From: Amycolatopsis umgeniensis
GTDB lineage: Bacteria > Actinomycetota > Actinomycetes > Mycobacteriales > Pseudonocardiaceae
Direction: 5' to 3'
Length of the DNA stretch: 64,000 bases
NCBI RefSeq assembly: GCF_014205155.1
Contig: NZ_JACHMX010000001.1
Location: forward strand, 1,364,001-1,428,000
Shown here: piece by piece, positions 41,724 to 51,400 of the stretch
Position numbering within the stretch: position 1 is the stretch's first letter
Layout of the letters: every line of letters begins with the position of its first letter
Translations under genes and position numbers: made by a program
Notes under the pieces: generated by a model
What the model was told of the DNA's origin: nothing
What the model saw: the letters and a program-made list of their open reading frames with translations, nothing else
Database searches by the model: none

Positions 41724-44351
41724 ATGCGCACGTCGTGGCGGCCTTCCCGGCTCAAGATGGCGGACGTGGACGAGGTGACCGAGCAGATCCTGGAGCGTGT
41801 CACCGGCACGGGCGCCCCCTGCGTTTGGGTGACCGGACCGGCGGGCGCCGGCCGGACCACGCTGCTCGCCCGGCTGTGTGAGCGGCTTTCCGCGTCCGGG
41901 CAAGGGGTTTCGAGCGTGCGCTTCACGCAGGACGGCGATCTGGCGCCCGGCGGCTTTCCCTGGCCCGTACCGGCGACGGGCGCGGCCGACGATCTCGCGG
42001 TGGCCGGACGGGCGGCGCGATCCGTGGCCGCGCCGATCCTCGGCGGTGGCAGGCACGTGCTGATGCTCGACGACACCCAGTGGATGGGCCGCGATTCCCT
42101 CGCCGTCCTGGACGCCTTGATCCGCCGCCTCGACGGCACCTCGGCCCGAGTGGTCTGTACCACCCGTACCCCGGTCCGCGACGTGGCCGAAGGGCTCGCC
42201 ATGGTGCGGCGGCTGCGGGCCGACGGGCTGGTGCATCCGGTACGGCTGCTGCCGTTGAAGGCCGACGAGATCACGCGACCGGTCGTCGAAGAGCTGGGCG
42301 CCGTACCGAGCGCTTCGCTGCGGGACCGGCTGCACGAACTCAGCCGGGGAGTGCCCGCCGCACTGCACCAGGCGCTGGACCTGCTGCGCGCGCAGGGCGC
42401 CATCCGGATCGTCGACCGGCGCGCGTATCTCGTCCCCGGCACCGTGGTCCCGCTGCGGTCCGTGCACCTGGACCGCGAGCGGCTCGCTGTCGCGAAGGCG
42501 GCCGCCGTCCTGCACCCGCTCGGCGAGGCGATGCCGTCGCTGATCAGCGGGGTGCTGGCGCAGGATCCCGCGGAAACCCTTGCGGCGCTGGAAGTCCTGC
42601 GCGCCGACGGGGTGCTGCACCGCGGCCGCGGATGGCGGTTCACCGTACCGGTGGTGGCTTACGCGCTGATCGCCGAACTCGGGCCTTTCGAGCGGCGGAG
42701 GTTCTCCGCGGCCGCCGTCACCGCGTTGTGGAACGGGACCGCGTACACGTCGGACCCGTACTATCTCGCCGACCGGATCGCCGAGGCGGGCAAGCTGATC
42801 GACCCGCGGCGCGCCCTCGCCGAGCTGCTCGACAACGCGGCCTTCCTGCCCGACGACCAGACCACCCGCGGCGCGCGGTGGCTGCGCGCCGCCGTCGAGC
42901 TGACCGAAGACCGGCCGCAACGGGCGAGGGTGACCCTCCTCCACACGATGTGGTGCCATCTCAACGGCGATCACGAACAGAGCCTCGCGGGAACGCGGCG
43001 GCTGCTGGAGGAATTCCCCGACCGCCTTTCCGCCGACGCCGCGCAGGAAGCCCAGTCGATCGCCGTCTGCGCGCTGCACAACTCCGGCAACACGGCCGAA
43101 CTGGCGAGGATCGCCACGAACCCGCCGGAATGGTCGGTGGCGTCGAGCGCGATCGCGCTGAGCCTGCTCGACCGATGGGCCGAAGCGGCCGAACTGCTGG
43201 CGGAGAACGACTCGTGGCGGACCGAATCGACGGTTTCCGCGATGCTGGGCGAACTCTTCGGCGGTCTGGCCGAACTCTGGACCGGCCGGTCCGCGCGGTT
43301 CGGCGCGAACCTGACCGAACGCGAGCGGTGGCCGTTGAGGACGGCGAGGCGGCCCAGGAACGACCAGATCACGTCGTATGTCACCGCGCTGCTGGTGCTG
43401 GGCGAACGGGCGCGCGCGGAAAAGCTGCTCGCCGACGAGGTCTTCCCGGAGACAGGCCTGCGCGACAGCGAACGTTCGATGCTCGCGGCCATGCGCGGCG
43501 ACTCCTCGCGCGCGGTCGACTTCGCCCACCGCAGCGTGGCCGACCGGTCGCGGCGCGGCTACGACACCGGCTCGGCCGCGATGCACCTCTCGACCGTGTC
43601 GGTCCTGCTGTCGCAGGGACGGTTCACCGCGGCGCGGGAACTGCTGACCGCCGCCCGCGCCACGGCACCGATGCTGGCGCATCTGCTGGACATCGCGGAA
43701 GCCCGCGTCGACACCGCGTTGGGCGAAACCGACCGCGCCGCCAGACGCCTGCACGCGGCGACCTGCGGTTTGGCTGTCGGCACGGACATCGCCTGGGCCG
43801 ATCTCGCCGAACTGGCGTTGCGGAAGAACGACCGGGCCGGCGCGAAGAAGGCCCTCGACGCGCTGGAAGACCTCGCTTCCGCGATGCCGACCGGACGGGT
43901 GCTGCTGCATCGTCACCTGGTCCGGGCCTGCCTCGGCCACGAATCCGACGGCGAATGCCTCTGGCTGGCCCGCGAACGCGCGCAGCCGCTCGAACTGGTC
44001 ATCGCGGCCGAACGCCTGGTGCGCCACGGCGCGACGGATCCGAAGGTGCTCACCGAGGTGTACGAGGTTCTCGGCTCGATGGACGCGCTGCTGTACCGCG
44101 CGCGGCTGCGGAACCTGATGCGGGAGAACGGGATCGAGACACCCGGCGGTCCGGAAGAGACGGTCGCCGAGAACGAGCACCTGCTGGCGCTGCTGGCGGG
44201 CGAAGGGCTGACGAACGAACAACTGGCGACGGCGCTGCAGACGAGCCAGAAAAGTGTGGAGGGGCGCTTGAGCCTGCTCTTCACGCGGACCGGCTACCGG
44301 TCCCGGATCGAACTGGCCACGGCGCTGCTGAACGGCCGATACGCCTCGTGA
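41724..44351 (+). CDS. LAL-type ATPase regulator with LuxR-like C-terminus
   Basis: An 875-residue large regulator. It has an AAA/STAND-like ATPase (Walker A GPAGAGRTT near residue 39, Walker B HVLMLDDTQW near 112), a long helical TPR-like region and a C-terminal LuxR-type helix-turn-helix of low canonical score (LLALLAGEGLTNEQLATALQTSQKSVEGRLSLLFTRTGYRSR). The start is unclear: ATG 41724 or ATG 41757, neither with a clear ribosome site. It overlaps the next regulator gene by 4 bases, so both are made together. Targets are unknown; such proteins often govern secondary metabolism or sugar use. Confidence 0.85.
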   Translation: MRTSWRPSRLKMADVDEVTEQILERVTGTGAPCVWVTGPAGAGRTTLLARLCERLSASGQGVSSVRFTQDGDLAPGGFPWPVPATGAADDLAVAGRAARSVAAPILGGGRHVLMLDDTQWMGRDSLAVLDALIRRLDGTSARVVCTTRTPVRDVAEGLAMVRRLRADGLVHPVRLLPLKADEITRPVVEELGAVPSASLRDRLHELSRGVPAALHQALDLLRAQGAIRIVDRRAYLVPGTVVPLRSVHLDRERLAVAKAAAVLHPLGEAMPSLISGVLAQDPAETLAALEVLRADGVLHRGRGWRFTVPVVAYALIAELGPFERRRFSAAAVTALWNGTAYTSDPYYLADRIAEAGKLIDPRRALAELLDNAAFLPDDQTTRGARWLRAAVELTEDRPQRARVTLLHTMWCHLNGDHEQSLAGTRRLLEEFPDRLSADAAQEAQSIAVCALHNSGNTAELARIATNPPEWSVASSAIALSLLDRWAEAAELLAENDSWRTESTVSAMLGELFGGLAELWTGRSARFGANLTERERWPLRTARRPRNDQITSYVTALLVLGERARAEKLLADEVFPETGLRDSERSMLAAMRGDSSRAVDFAHRSVADRSRRGYDTGSAAMHLSTVSVLLSQGRFTAARELLTAARATAPMLAHLLDIAEARVDTALGETDRAARRLHAATCGLAVGTDIAWADLAELALRKNDRAGAKKALDALEDLASAMPTGRVLLHRHLVRACLGHESDGECLWLARERAQPLELVIAAERLVRHGATDPKVLTEVYEVLGSMDALLYRARLRNLMRENGIETPGGPEETVAENEHLLALLAGEGLTNEQLATALQTSQKSVEGRLSLLFTRTGYRSRIELATALLNGRYAS

Positions 44352-44947
44352 GCGCGCCGGACATCCGGGTGGCGGTCTACACGGCCGACCCGCTGACCCT
44401 GGCGGGGCTGGTGGGCATGCTGTCGCGGGCGGCGGCACTCGAGGTCGTGCCGCCCGGCGTCCGGGGCGCGGACGTGCTGGTGGCCGCCGAGGATCCGGCC
44501 GACCACGAACTCCCCGTCCTCCGGCGTGCGGTGACCGAACAAGGCGTCCTGCCCGGCGTGCTGATCGCCGGCCCGCTGCCCCCGGCGGGCTACCGCTCGG
44601 CCGCGACCTCCGGGGTGCGCTGCGCCCTGCCGCGGCTGGAGGTCCGGCCGGAACGGCTGATCGCGGAGGTCACGTCCGCGCGGACGGCTGTCGCGACCTC
44701 CGCCGTCCGGCTGGCCGCCGGATACGACGCCCTGGTGAGCGGCCCGGACGAGCCCTCGCGGTTCCACGAACGCGAGATCCGCGTCTTGCGGATGATCGCG
44801 GAGGGCAGGGACACCGCGGAGATCGGCGAGGCGATGGGCTACTCCCAGCGCACCATCAAGAACATCCTGCACCAGGCCCAGCACCGGCTGGCGCTGCGGA
44901 ACCGGGCGGAAGCGGTGGCCGCGGCCATCCGGGCCGGGCTGATCTGA
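44348..44947 (+). CDS. LuxR-family regulator with degenerate receiver
   Basis: A 199-residue response-regulator-like protein. The N-terminal part starts like a receiver (IRVAVYTADPLTLAGLVGMLS) but lacks the phospho-acceptor signature: the expected hhhD strand reads ADVLVAAEDPAD and no conserved Lys follows. The C-terminus is a NarL/LuxR helix-turn-helix (REIRVLRMIAEGRDTAEIGEAMGYSQRTIKNILHQAQHRLALRNRAEAVAAAIRAGLI). GTG start overlapping the LAL stop (GTGA). A paralog is encoded immediately beyond, on the other strand. Probably works without a histidine kinase. Confidence 0.87.
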   Translation: MSAPDIRVAVYTADPLTLAGLVGMLSRAAALEVVPPGVRGADVLVAAEDPADHELPVLRRAVTEQGVLPGVLIAGPLPPAGYRSAATSGVRCALPRLEVRPERLIAEVTSARTAVATSAVRLAAGYDALVSGPDEPSRFHEREIRVLRMIAEGRDTAEIGEAMGYSQRTIKNILHQAQHRLALRNRAEAVAAAIRAGLI

Positions 44948-44979
44948 GGGCGTGACTCGCGGTGTCGCGGCACCCCTGT

Positions 44980-45615
44980 CTAGATGACCCCGGCCCGGAC
45001 GGCGTACGCGACGGCGTGCGGCCGGTTCTTCAGTTTCAGGCGTCCGGTGATCCCTTGGATGATGTGCTTCACGCTGCGTTCCGAGTAGCAGAGCTCGCCC
45101 GCGATCTCGACGGTGTCCTTGCCGTCGGCCATCAGGCGCAGCACGTCGATCTCGCGTGTGGTGAGCCCGGCGGTGTTGACGCCCATCGGGTCGAGCACCT
45201 CGCGTTGCAGCCGCTCGACGTGCTTGAGCAGTTCGCCGAGCAGGCTCGGCGGGAGGACCCCGCCGCCGGAGGCCGCCGCGCGGACGGCGTGGGCGAGCCG
45301 CTCGCCGGTCGTCGCCGAACGCGGCAGGACCGCGACCACCCGGCATTCGATCGCGGGGACCAGTTCAGCCTCGCTGATCTGGCTCACCACGAGCACCACC
45401 GGCTTGCCGTCCTCGGAGGCCAGCCGTCGCAGCCACAGCACGATCTCGGGCGTCAGCCACTCGGCGGCGAACACCAGTACGTCGGTCTCGGCGCGTTGCT
45501 CCCAGTCCCGGATGTCGATCCCCTGCTGCGTGCCCAGCTGACTGGCCAGGCCTGCCGTGGTGATCGGATCGGGCGCGTGCACCGCCACGGTGATCTGTCG
45601 GGTTTCCGTGTCCAC
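44980..45615 (-). CDS. LuxR-family regulator with degenerate receiver (paralog)
   Basis: A 211-residue paralog of the convergent neighbour. Its start is ITVAVHAPDPITTAGLASQLG. The acceptor strand is TDVLVFAAEWLTPEIVLWL, where Ala or Glu stands for the usual Asp. The C-terminus is REIDVLRLMADGKDTVEIAGELCYSERSVKHIIQGITGRLKLKNRPHAVAYAVRAGVI. I take the GTG at 45615, which has GAGGGG 5 bases before it, over the ATG at 45660. The two genes end 32 bases apart, tail to tail. Target genes are unknown. Confidence 0.86.
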   Translation of the reverse strand: MDTETRQITVAVHAPDPITTAGLASQLGTQQGIDIRDWEQRAETDVLVFAAEWLTPEIVLWLRRLASEDGKPVVLVVSQISEAELVPAIECRVVAVLPRSATTGERLAHAVRAAASGGGVLPPSLLGELLKHVERLQREVLDPMGVNTAGLTTREIDVLRLMADGKDTVEIAGELCYSERSVKHIIQGITGRLKLKNRPHAVAYAVRAGVI

Positions 45616-45699
45616 CTCTGTCCCCTCCGCTTGATCCGCGGCCCCAGTCGGATGGGACACAGTCTGCGAAGGAGCTCTTCACGAACTCTCCACGAGTTC

Positions 45700-45951
45700 T
45701 CAACGAGGTGTGAAGAACTTCGTGGCCAGCTGAAACGCCTCCACGTACTTGGGCAGCTCGTCGAGGATCTCGCGGAGCCTGTCCTCGGGTCCGGTGTAGT
45801 CCGGGTCGGCGAGGAGGGCGTAGCCGTAGGCCAGCGTCCGCCGAAGCTCGGCGACACGCGCTTCGGCCTCGTCGGCGTCGAGCATCAGCCTGCCGCCGTG
45901 GGCGAGGCTGAGCAGGACATCACCGGCGAAGCGCTCTTGATCCTGGCTCAC
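45700..45951 (-). CDS. Small helical protein of unknown function
   Basis: An 83-residue protein, very probably all alpha-helical, acidic, with no cysteines or membrane segment (FAGDVLLSLAHGGRLMLDADEAEARVAELRRTLAYGYALL, PKYVEAFQLATKFFTPR). GTG at 45951. I do not recognise it. It lies 84 bases upstream of the LuxR paralog in the same direction and could be its operon partner. A small helical binding partner is a possibility only. Confidence 0.62.
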   Translation of the reverse strand: MSQDQERFAGDVLLSLAHGGRLMLDADEAEARVAELRRTLAYGYALLADPDYTGPEDRLREILDELPKYVEAFQLATKFFTPR

Positions 45952-46269
45952 CGATACAGCATGCACAGCCACGCATGCCATCGACAGGGCCGGACGACAC
46001 TCTGCCCCCGAGAACGCCCGGCTTTGCCCAGTCGTCCCTCGTCTGTCCGCATCTTGAAAACCACATGAACGGGCACTCGACCCCGGGCCGTTCACGGTGG
46101 TGAACCCCCGGAACCGGACTGCCCTGGCAAAACGCGAGAATGTCTCATGACCAGCGGACGAAACCCACACGCTGAGTGCCCGATTGATTGCGAAACCCAC
46201 AACGGCCCCACTAGGATTTTCACCGGGCGCGATGCTCTTTTCGAAAGTCGGACGCACAGGCGGCAGGTC
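45952..46269. promoter_or_regulatory. Divergent intergenic region before the SARP-ATPase gene
   Basis: This 318-base gap separates the small helical gene and the first SARP gene. I see no gene, no strong hairpin and no clear direct repeats of the kind SARP proteins bind. It must contain both promoters. Confidence 0.5.
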
Positions 46270-48354
46270 ATGGACGAGGTTCCCTCGCTGACGGTGCGGC
46301 TGCTGGGCGGTTCCCCTGCCCGGCACGGCTCCGGCGAGATCGCCCTCGGTCCCGCCCAGCGGCAAGCGGTCTTCGCCGCGCTCGCCCTGCACGCCGGCCA
46401 GTTCGTCTCCCGCAAGGACATCATCGACGCCGTCTGGGGTGAACGGCCCCCCGACAGCGCCACCGGAATCGTGTACACCTACGTCTCCGCGCTGCGCCGC
46501 GCGCTGGAACCCGTGGGCGAGCCGCTCGTCGCCACCCGCGCCGGCTACAGCCTCGACCTGCCCAGACAGCAGGTGGACGTCCACGTCTTCGAAGCCGAGC
46601 TGGAACGGGCCCGCACGCATCGGCTCGCGGGCGCGCCCCACCGGGAGCTGGAGTCGCTGCGTTCCGCGCTCGGGCAATGGCGGGGTTCCGCGCTCAACGG
46701 CATCCCCGGCCCGTTCGCCGAAACCCAGCGCGCCCGGCTGAACGAACTGCGCATGGGCGCGCTCGAACGCCAAGCCGAGGTCGCGCTGCACCTGGGCGGC
46801 TATCGCGAACTCGTGGGCGAGCTGGCCGTGCTGGTCGAACGTCATCCGTTGCGCGAAGGTCTGCACCGCATGCTGGTCACCGCGTTGTTCCGGTCCGGCA
46901 GGCAGGCCGAGGCGCTGGCCGCGTTCGACAGCGCCCGCGAGACGATCATCGAGCAATCCGGGCTCGAACCCGGTCCGGAACTGCTGGCCCTGCGGCAGCG
47001 GGTCCTGGACGGCGACCCGTCACTGCACCACCAGGACCAGCCCGAACGCCACAAGCCGACGCAGGCGCTGCCCGAACGGCCGTCCGCGTTCGTCGGCCGC
47101 GAGTTCGAACTGGGCCGGTTGCGCCGCCGGCTGTCCGCCCTGCTGGACGAGGGCCGCGGCGGGACGGTGTGGCTGGACGGCGAGGCGGGCAGCGGCAAGA
47201 GCGCGTTCCTGGCGGAAGCCCTCGCGACGGCGAGAAACCGGACAAACTGGGTCGAAGCCGATGAACTGACCAGCGCGGTCCCGCTGAGCCTCATCGCCGA
47301 CTGCCTCGGCGGCGAAGCGCTCGACAAGCTCAGCAAGACGGTCACCGAGCTGTGCGAGACCGGGCCGCGGGTACTGGTCTTCGAGGATCTGCATTGGGCC
47401 GACGAGGAAAGCCTGCTCGCCTGGCAGCAGCTCCACCGGCTCACCGCGCATCTGCCCTTGCTGCTGATCGGCTCCGCGCGCCCGCTCCCCCAGCGCCGCA
47501 CGCTCGACGTCCTCCGCTCGCGTCTCGACGGCGAGATCATCTCGCTGCCGCCGTTCGACGGCCCGGCCGTCACCGCGCTCGCCGAGGAGACCCTGGCCAG
47601 GGATCCCGGCGAGGACTTCCTCGGATTCGCCGCCGAGTACACCGCGGGCAACGCCGCTTACCTGTGCGAGCTGTTCGCCGAGTTCGCCGACGGCCGCGAT
47701 CTGGCCACCACTCCGCACAGCCGGGCCGCCGCCGTGGTGGAAGATCATCTCGCCACGCTTTCCGTCGCGGGCAAGCGAACGCTGACTTCGGCCGCGTTGC
47801 TCGGCTCGTCGTTCACCGTCGCCGACCTCGCCGGTGTCACCGGCCGCGAGCTGCGGGTGCTCATCGAAGAGGTCGAGGAGGCGCTCGCCGCGCGCGTGCT
47901 GGAAACCGAAGGGGATCGCCTGCGGTTCCGCGTCCCCCTGGTGCGCTCGGTGTTCGCCGCGAACACCCCGCCCGCCATCCGCGCCGTGCTGCACCAGGAG
48001 ATCGCCGCGACCATGGCCGGTTCCGGCGCGCCAGCGGACCGCGTCGCCGAGCAGTTGCTGCAGGTGGGCGACGAGCTGACGGCGCGCTGGATCCCGCAAT
48101 GGGTGCTCGACAACGTCGGCGCGCTGTCCACCGGGCCCGCGGTCGAACTGCTCCACCTGCTTTCGCACCAACGGAACCTCACCGAGGAACAGCACCAGAG
48201 CCTGGCGGGCGAACTCGCCGCGCTCCTGCTGCCCGAAACGGACGCCGTACCCTTCTCTCCCGCGACACGCCACCTGGGGGCCGCCCAGCCCTGGTGCGCG
48301 CCGCTGCACGCGCTCACCCGGGTGCGCAACCAGGACGCCACGCGCACGTCCTAA
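46270..48354 (+). CDS. SARP-family regulator with ATPase domain
   Basis: A 694-residue AfsR/DnrI-like protein. Residues about 5-95 form an OmpR-type winged helix (LTVRLLGGSPARHGSGEIALGPAQRQAVFAALALHAGQFVSRKDIIDAVWGERPPDSATGIVYTYVSALRRALE), about 100-245 the bacterial transcriptional activation domain, and from about 275 an ATPase (Walker A GEAGSGKSAFL, Walker B VLVFEDLHWADE). It ends soon after the ATPase, without the TPR part or LuxR helix-turn-helix. ATG at 46270 is chosen since the winged helix begins there. A very similar but longer gene follows 60 bases later. Confidence 0.9.
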   Translation: MDEVPSLTVRLLGGSPARHGSGEIALGPAQRQAVFAALALHAGQFVSRKDIIDAVWGERPPDSATGIVYTYVSALRRALEPVGEPLVATRAGYSLDLPRQQVDVHVFEAELERARTHRLAGAPHRELESLRSALGQWRGSALNGIPGPFAETQRARLNELRMGALERQAEVALHLGGYRELVGELAVLVERHPLREGLHRMLVTALFRSGRQAEALAAFDSARETIIEQSGLEPGPELLALRQRVLDGDPSLHHQDQPERHKPTQALPERPSAFVGREFELGRLRRRLSALLDEGRGGTVWLDGEAGSGKSAFLAEALATARNRTNWVEADELTSAVPLSLIADCLGGEALDKLSKTVTELCETGPRVLVFEDLHWADEESLLAWQQLHRLTAHLPLLLIGSARPLPQRRTLDVLRSRLDGEIISLPPFDGPAVTALAEETLARDPGEDFLGFAAEYTAGNAAYLCELFAEFADGRDLATTPHSRAAAVVEDHLATLSVAGKRTLTSAALLGSSFTVADLAGVTGRELRVLIEEVEEALAARVLETEGDRLRFRVPLVRSVFAANTPPAIRAVLHQEIAATMAGSGAPADRVAEQLLQVGDELTARWIPQWVLDNVGALSTGPAVELLHLLSHQRNLTEEQHQSLAGELAALLLPETDAVPFSPATRHLGAAQPWCAPLHALTRVRNQDATRTS

Positions 48355-48414
48355 ACTGCGGGGACCACGGTAGTGATCCGGCCACTTTCGGTGAGAACGA
48401 GAAATGGAGCCGGC

Positions 48415-51400
48415 GTGACGAACGGGCTGCGCGTCGAGCTGCTCGGGCCGCCTCGTGCCTGGCTCGAAGACGTCGAGCTGAAGCTCGGGCCCGCCCGTCA
48501 GCGCGCGGTTTTCGCCACCCTGGCGGCGCGCTGCGGCCAGTCCGTCTCACTCGGCGAACTGATCGCCGACGTCTGGGGCGGATCGGCGCCCGCCAGCGCC
48601 ACCGGCAGTGTCCACACCTACGTTTCCGGTCTGCGCGGGGCGATCCGCAAGGCGGGCGGCGCCGCGCACGAAATGCTGCATTCGTCCGGATCGAGCTACG
48701 TGCTGCGGCTGGACCGCGAGGCGCTCGACGTCCGACTGTCCGAACAGGACGCCGCCGAGGCCCGCCGCCTGCTCGCCCGCGCGGACCAGCGTGGCGCGGC
48801 CGCGCGGCTCACCACCGCGCTCGGCCGCTGGCGCGGCGAGGCCTATTCCGGCGTACCGGGCCCGTTCGCCGAAGCAGAACGCGTCCGCCTCGCGGAACTC
48901 CAGCTGACCGCCACCGAACTGCGGGCCGCGGCCCTGCTCGGCCTCGGCGACCACCGTGAACTGGTCGCCGAGCTGACGGCCTTGGTCCAGCGGCATCCGT
49001 TGCGCGAGTCACTGCACGAGACGCTCATGCGCGCCCTGCACGCGAGCGGGCGGCAGACCGAAGCGCTGACCGCCTACCGCGACGCCCGGCGCGTGCTCCG
49101 TGACGAACTCGGCGTCGAGCCCGGCGTCCCGCTGCGCGAACTGCACCAGCGGATCCTCGACGGCACCGAAAAACCTGTCACCGGATCGAAACCCGTTCCG
49201 GTCCGCGTCGTGCCGCCACCGGTGGCCAAGGCGATCGAACGCGGCGGCCAGGGTCATCTGCCCGGCCGGACCCGTCAGGTCGAACGCCTGGACGGGTTCG
49301 TCACGGACCTGCTCGCCGGCCGCGGCCGTCCGGTCTGGCTCGAAGGCGAACCGGGGATCGGCAAATCGGAACTGCTGATCGCCGGGCTGGCGAGCGCCGG
49401 GGCGCGCGGCTGCCAGCTCGCCTGGACCGCGGCCGACGAGCTCCAGCAACGGTTCCCGCTGCAGGTGATCATGGAATGCCTCGGCGTGCACCACGGCGCC
49501 GCGGATCCGGCCAAGGCCAAACTGGCCGGTGAGCTGCACGCCGAGCCCGCGCACGGGAACTGGGGCCCCACCGACCCGATCCTGTCCACTGTGGACAAAC
49601 TGCTGGCGCTGGTCGACGAGACCTGCGCGGCCGGCCCGCTGGTGCTGGTGATCGACGACCTCCACTGGGCCGACGAGGCCAGCGTGCTGCTGTGGCAACG
49701 CCTCGCCGCCGCCACCCGCCAGCTGCCGCTGCTGCTGGTCGCCGCCACGCGCACCGGGCACGGCCGCCGGGATCTGGCCCAGCTGCGTCGCGGGATCGAG
49801 GCGAGGGACGGCGCGATCATGCCGGTCGAGGTCCTGACCGAAGACGAGGTCACCGCCGTCTTCGAGGTGATCCTCGCGGCGAAACTGGGGCCGAGCCTGC
49901 GCCCGCTGGTCCGGCGCGCGGCCGGGAACCCGCTCTACGCCAGGGAAATCGCGCACGACCTGGTCCGCACCGGCTCGCTGCGGATCAAGGCGGGCGTGGC
50001 CGAGGTGACGCTGAACGGCACCGAGAACGCGCCGCGGTCGCTGCTGGCGGCGGTGGGCCGCACCCTGGAATGCCTCGACCCGGCCACGACCGACATCCTG
50101 CGCACCGCCTCGCTGCTGGGCGCGGAGTTCGCGGTCGAGGACCTCGCCGCGCTGGCGGGCAAGAGCCCGCTGGAGGTTCTGCAGGACCTCGAACCGGCCA
50201 CCACGGCGGGGGTGATCGAGTACGCGGGCGACAAACTCGCCTTCCACCATCCTTTCCAGCGGCAGGCGCTCTACGGCGGCATCGCCGAGCCGGTCCGCGC
50301 GGCACTGCACCGCCGCGCCGCCGAGGCGCTCGCGCGCGGGGGCGCGCCGATCAAACGGGTCGCCGAGCAGCTGGCGGCCGAGCCGGTGCCGGTCGACCCG
50401 TGGCTGGTCGGCTGGCTCACCGACAACCACATCGCGGTGTCCAACCGCGCCCCGCATATCGCGGCCGACCTCCTCCGCGGCGCGCTCGACAGCACGGTGC
50501 CCACCCGCGAGCAGCGGGAGACGCTGATCGCCGCGCTGGTGCGCGTGCTGTTCCGGCTCGAACAGGATCCGGAGGCCGAGGCCGAGCAGGCGGTGAAGAC
50601 GGTCGGCGACAAGGCGGATCTGGCGCAGATGCGGCATGTCCTCGCCGCGCTGCGGTACCGCCGTGGCGACACCCCCGGCGCGATCGAGGCGCTCGCCGAC
50701 ACGGCGGACGATCCGTCCATGCCGGAACTGTGGCGGACCAGCACCCGCACCCTGCTCGCCAACTTCCGGCGCGGCACCCTCGACGATCTCGACGAGACCG
50801 AACGGATCGCGCGCGGCCTGTACGTCGAGGCCGTCGAGGCGGGCGGGCGCTATCCCGCAGCGCACGCGCAGCAGACGCTGTGGCTCGTGCACTCGATCCG
50901 CCGCGAGCACGACAAGGCGCTGGCGGCGATCGACGCCGCGCTCGAGACCACCGGCGACGAAGCCGGCCTGGCGACGCTGCGGTTCGACCTGCTCGACAAC
51001 CGCCTCTTCACTCTGCAGAACCTCGACCGGCTCGACGAAGCCGACGCCACGCTGCACGCCGGATACGAAACGGCGGCGCGACACGGGCTGCCGACCGGTC
51101 CGCAGGTCTCGGCGGCCGTGCACTACTACTGGACAGGCCGCTGGGACGAGGCGCTGGCCGAACTGGACTCGGTCACCGAGGACGGCCCGGCCATCACTTT
51201 CTACGGCGTGCGCGAGCCGGGTGCCGCCGCCCTGCTGTTGCACGGGGTCGCCGCCCTCATCGCGGGCCACCGGAACGAACGCGTCTCCGTCCGGGCTCAT
51301 CTGGAAGCGGCCGAGGCACACTCGCCGTCGAACTCCGCCGAGCGTGAGAGCTGCGACTTCTATCTCGCGGCCCAGGCGATGGCCGCCGAACAGCGCGACC

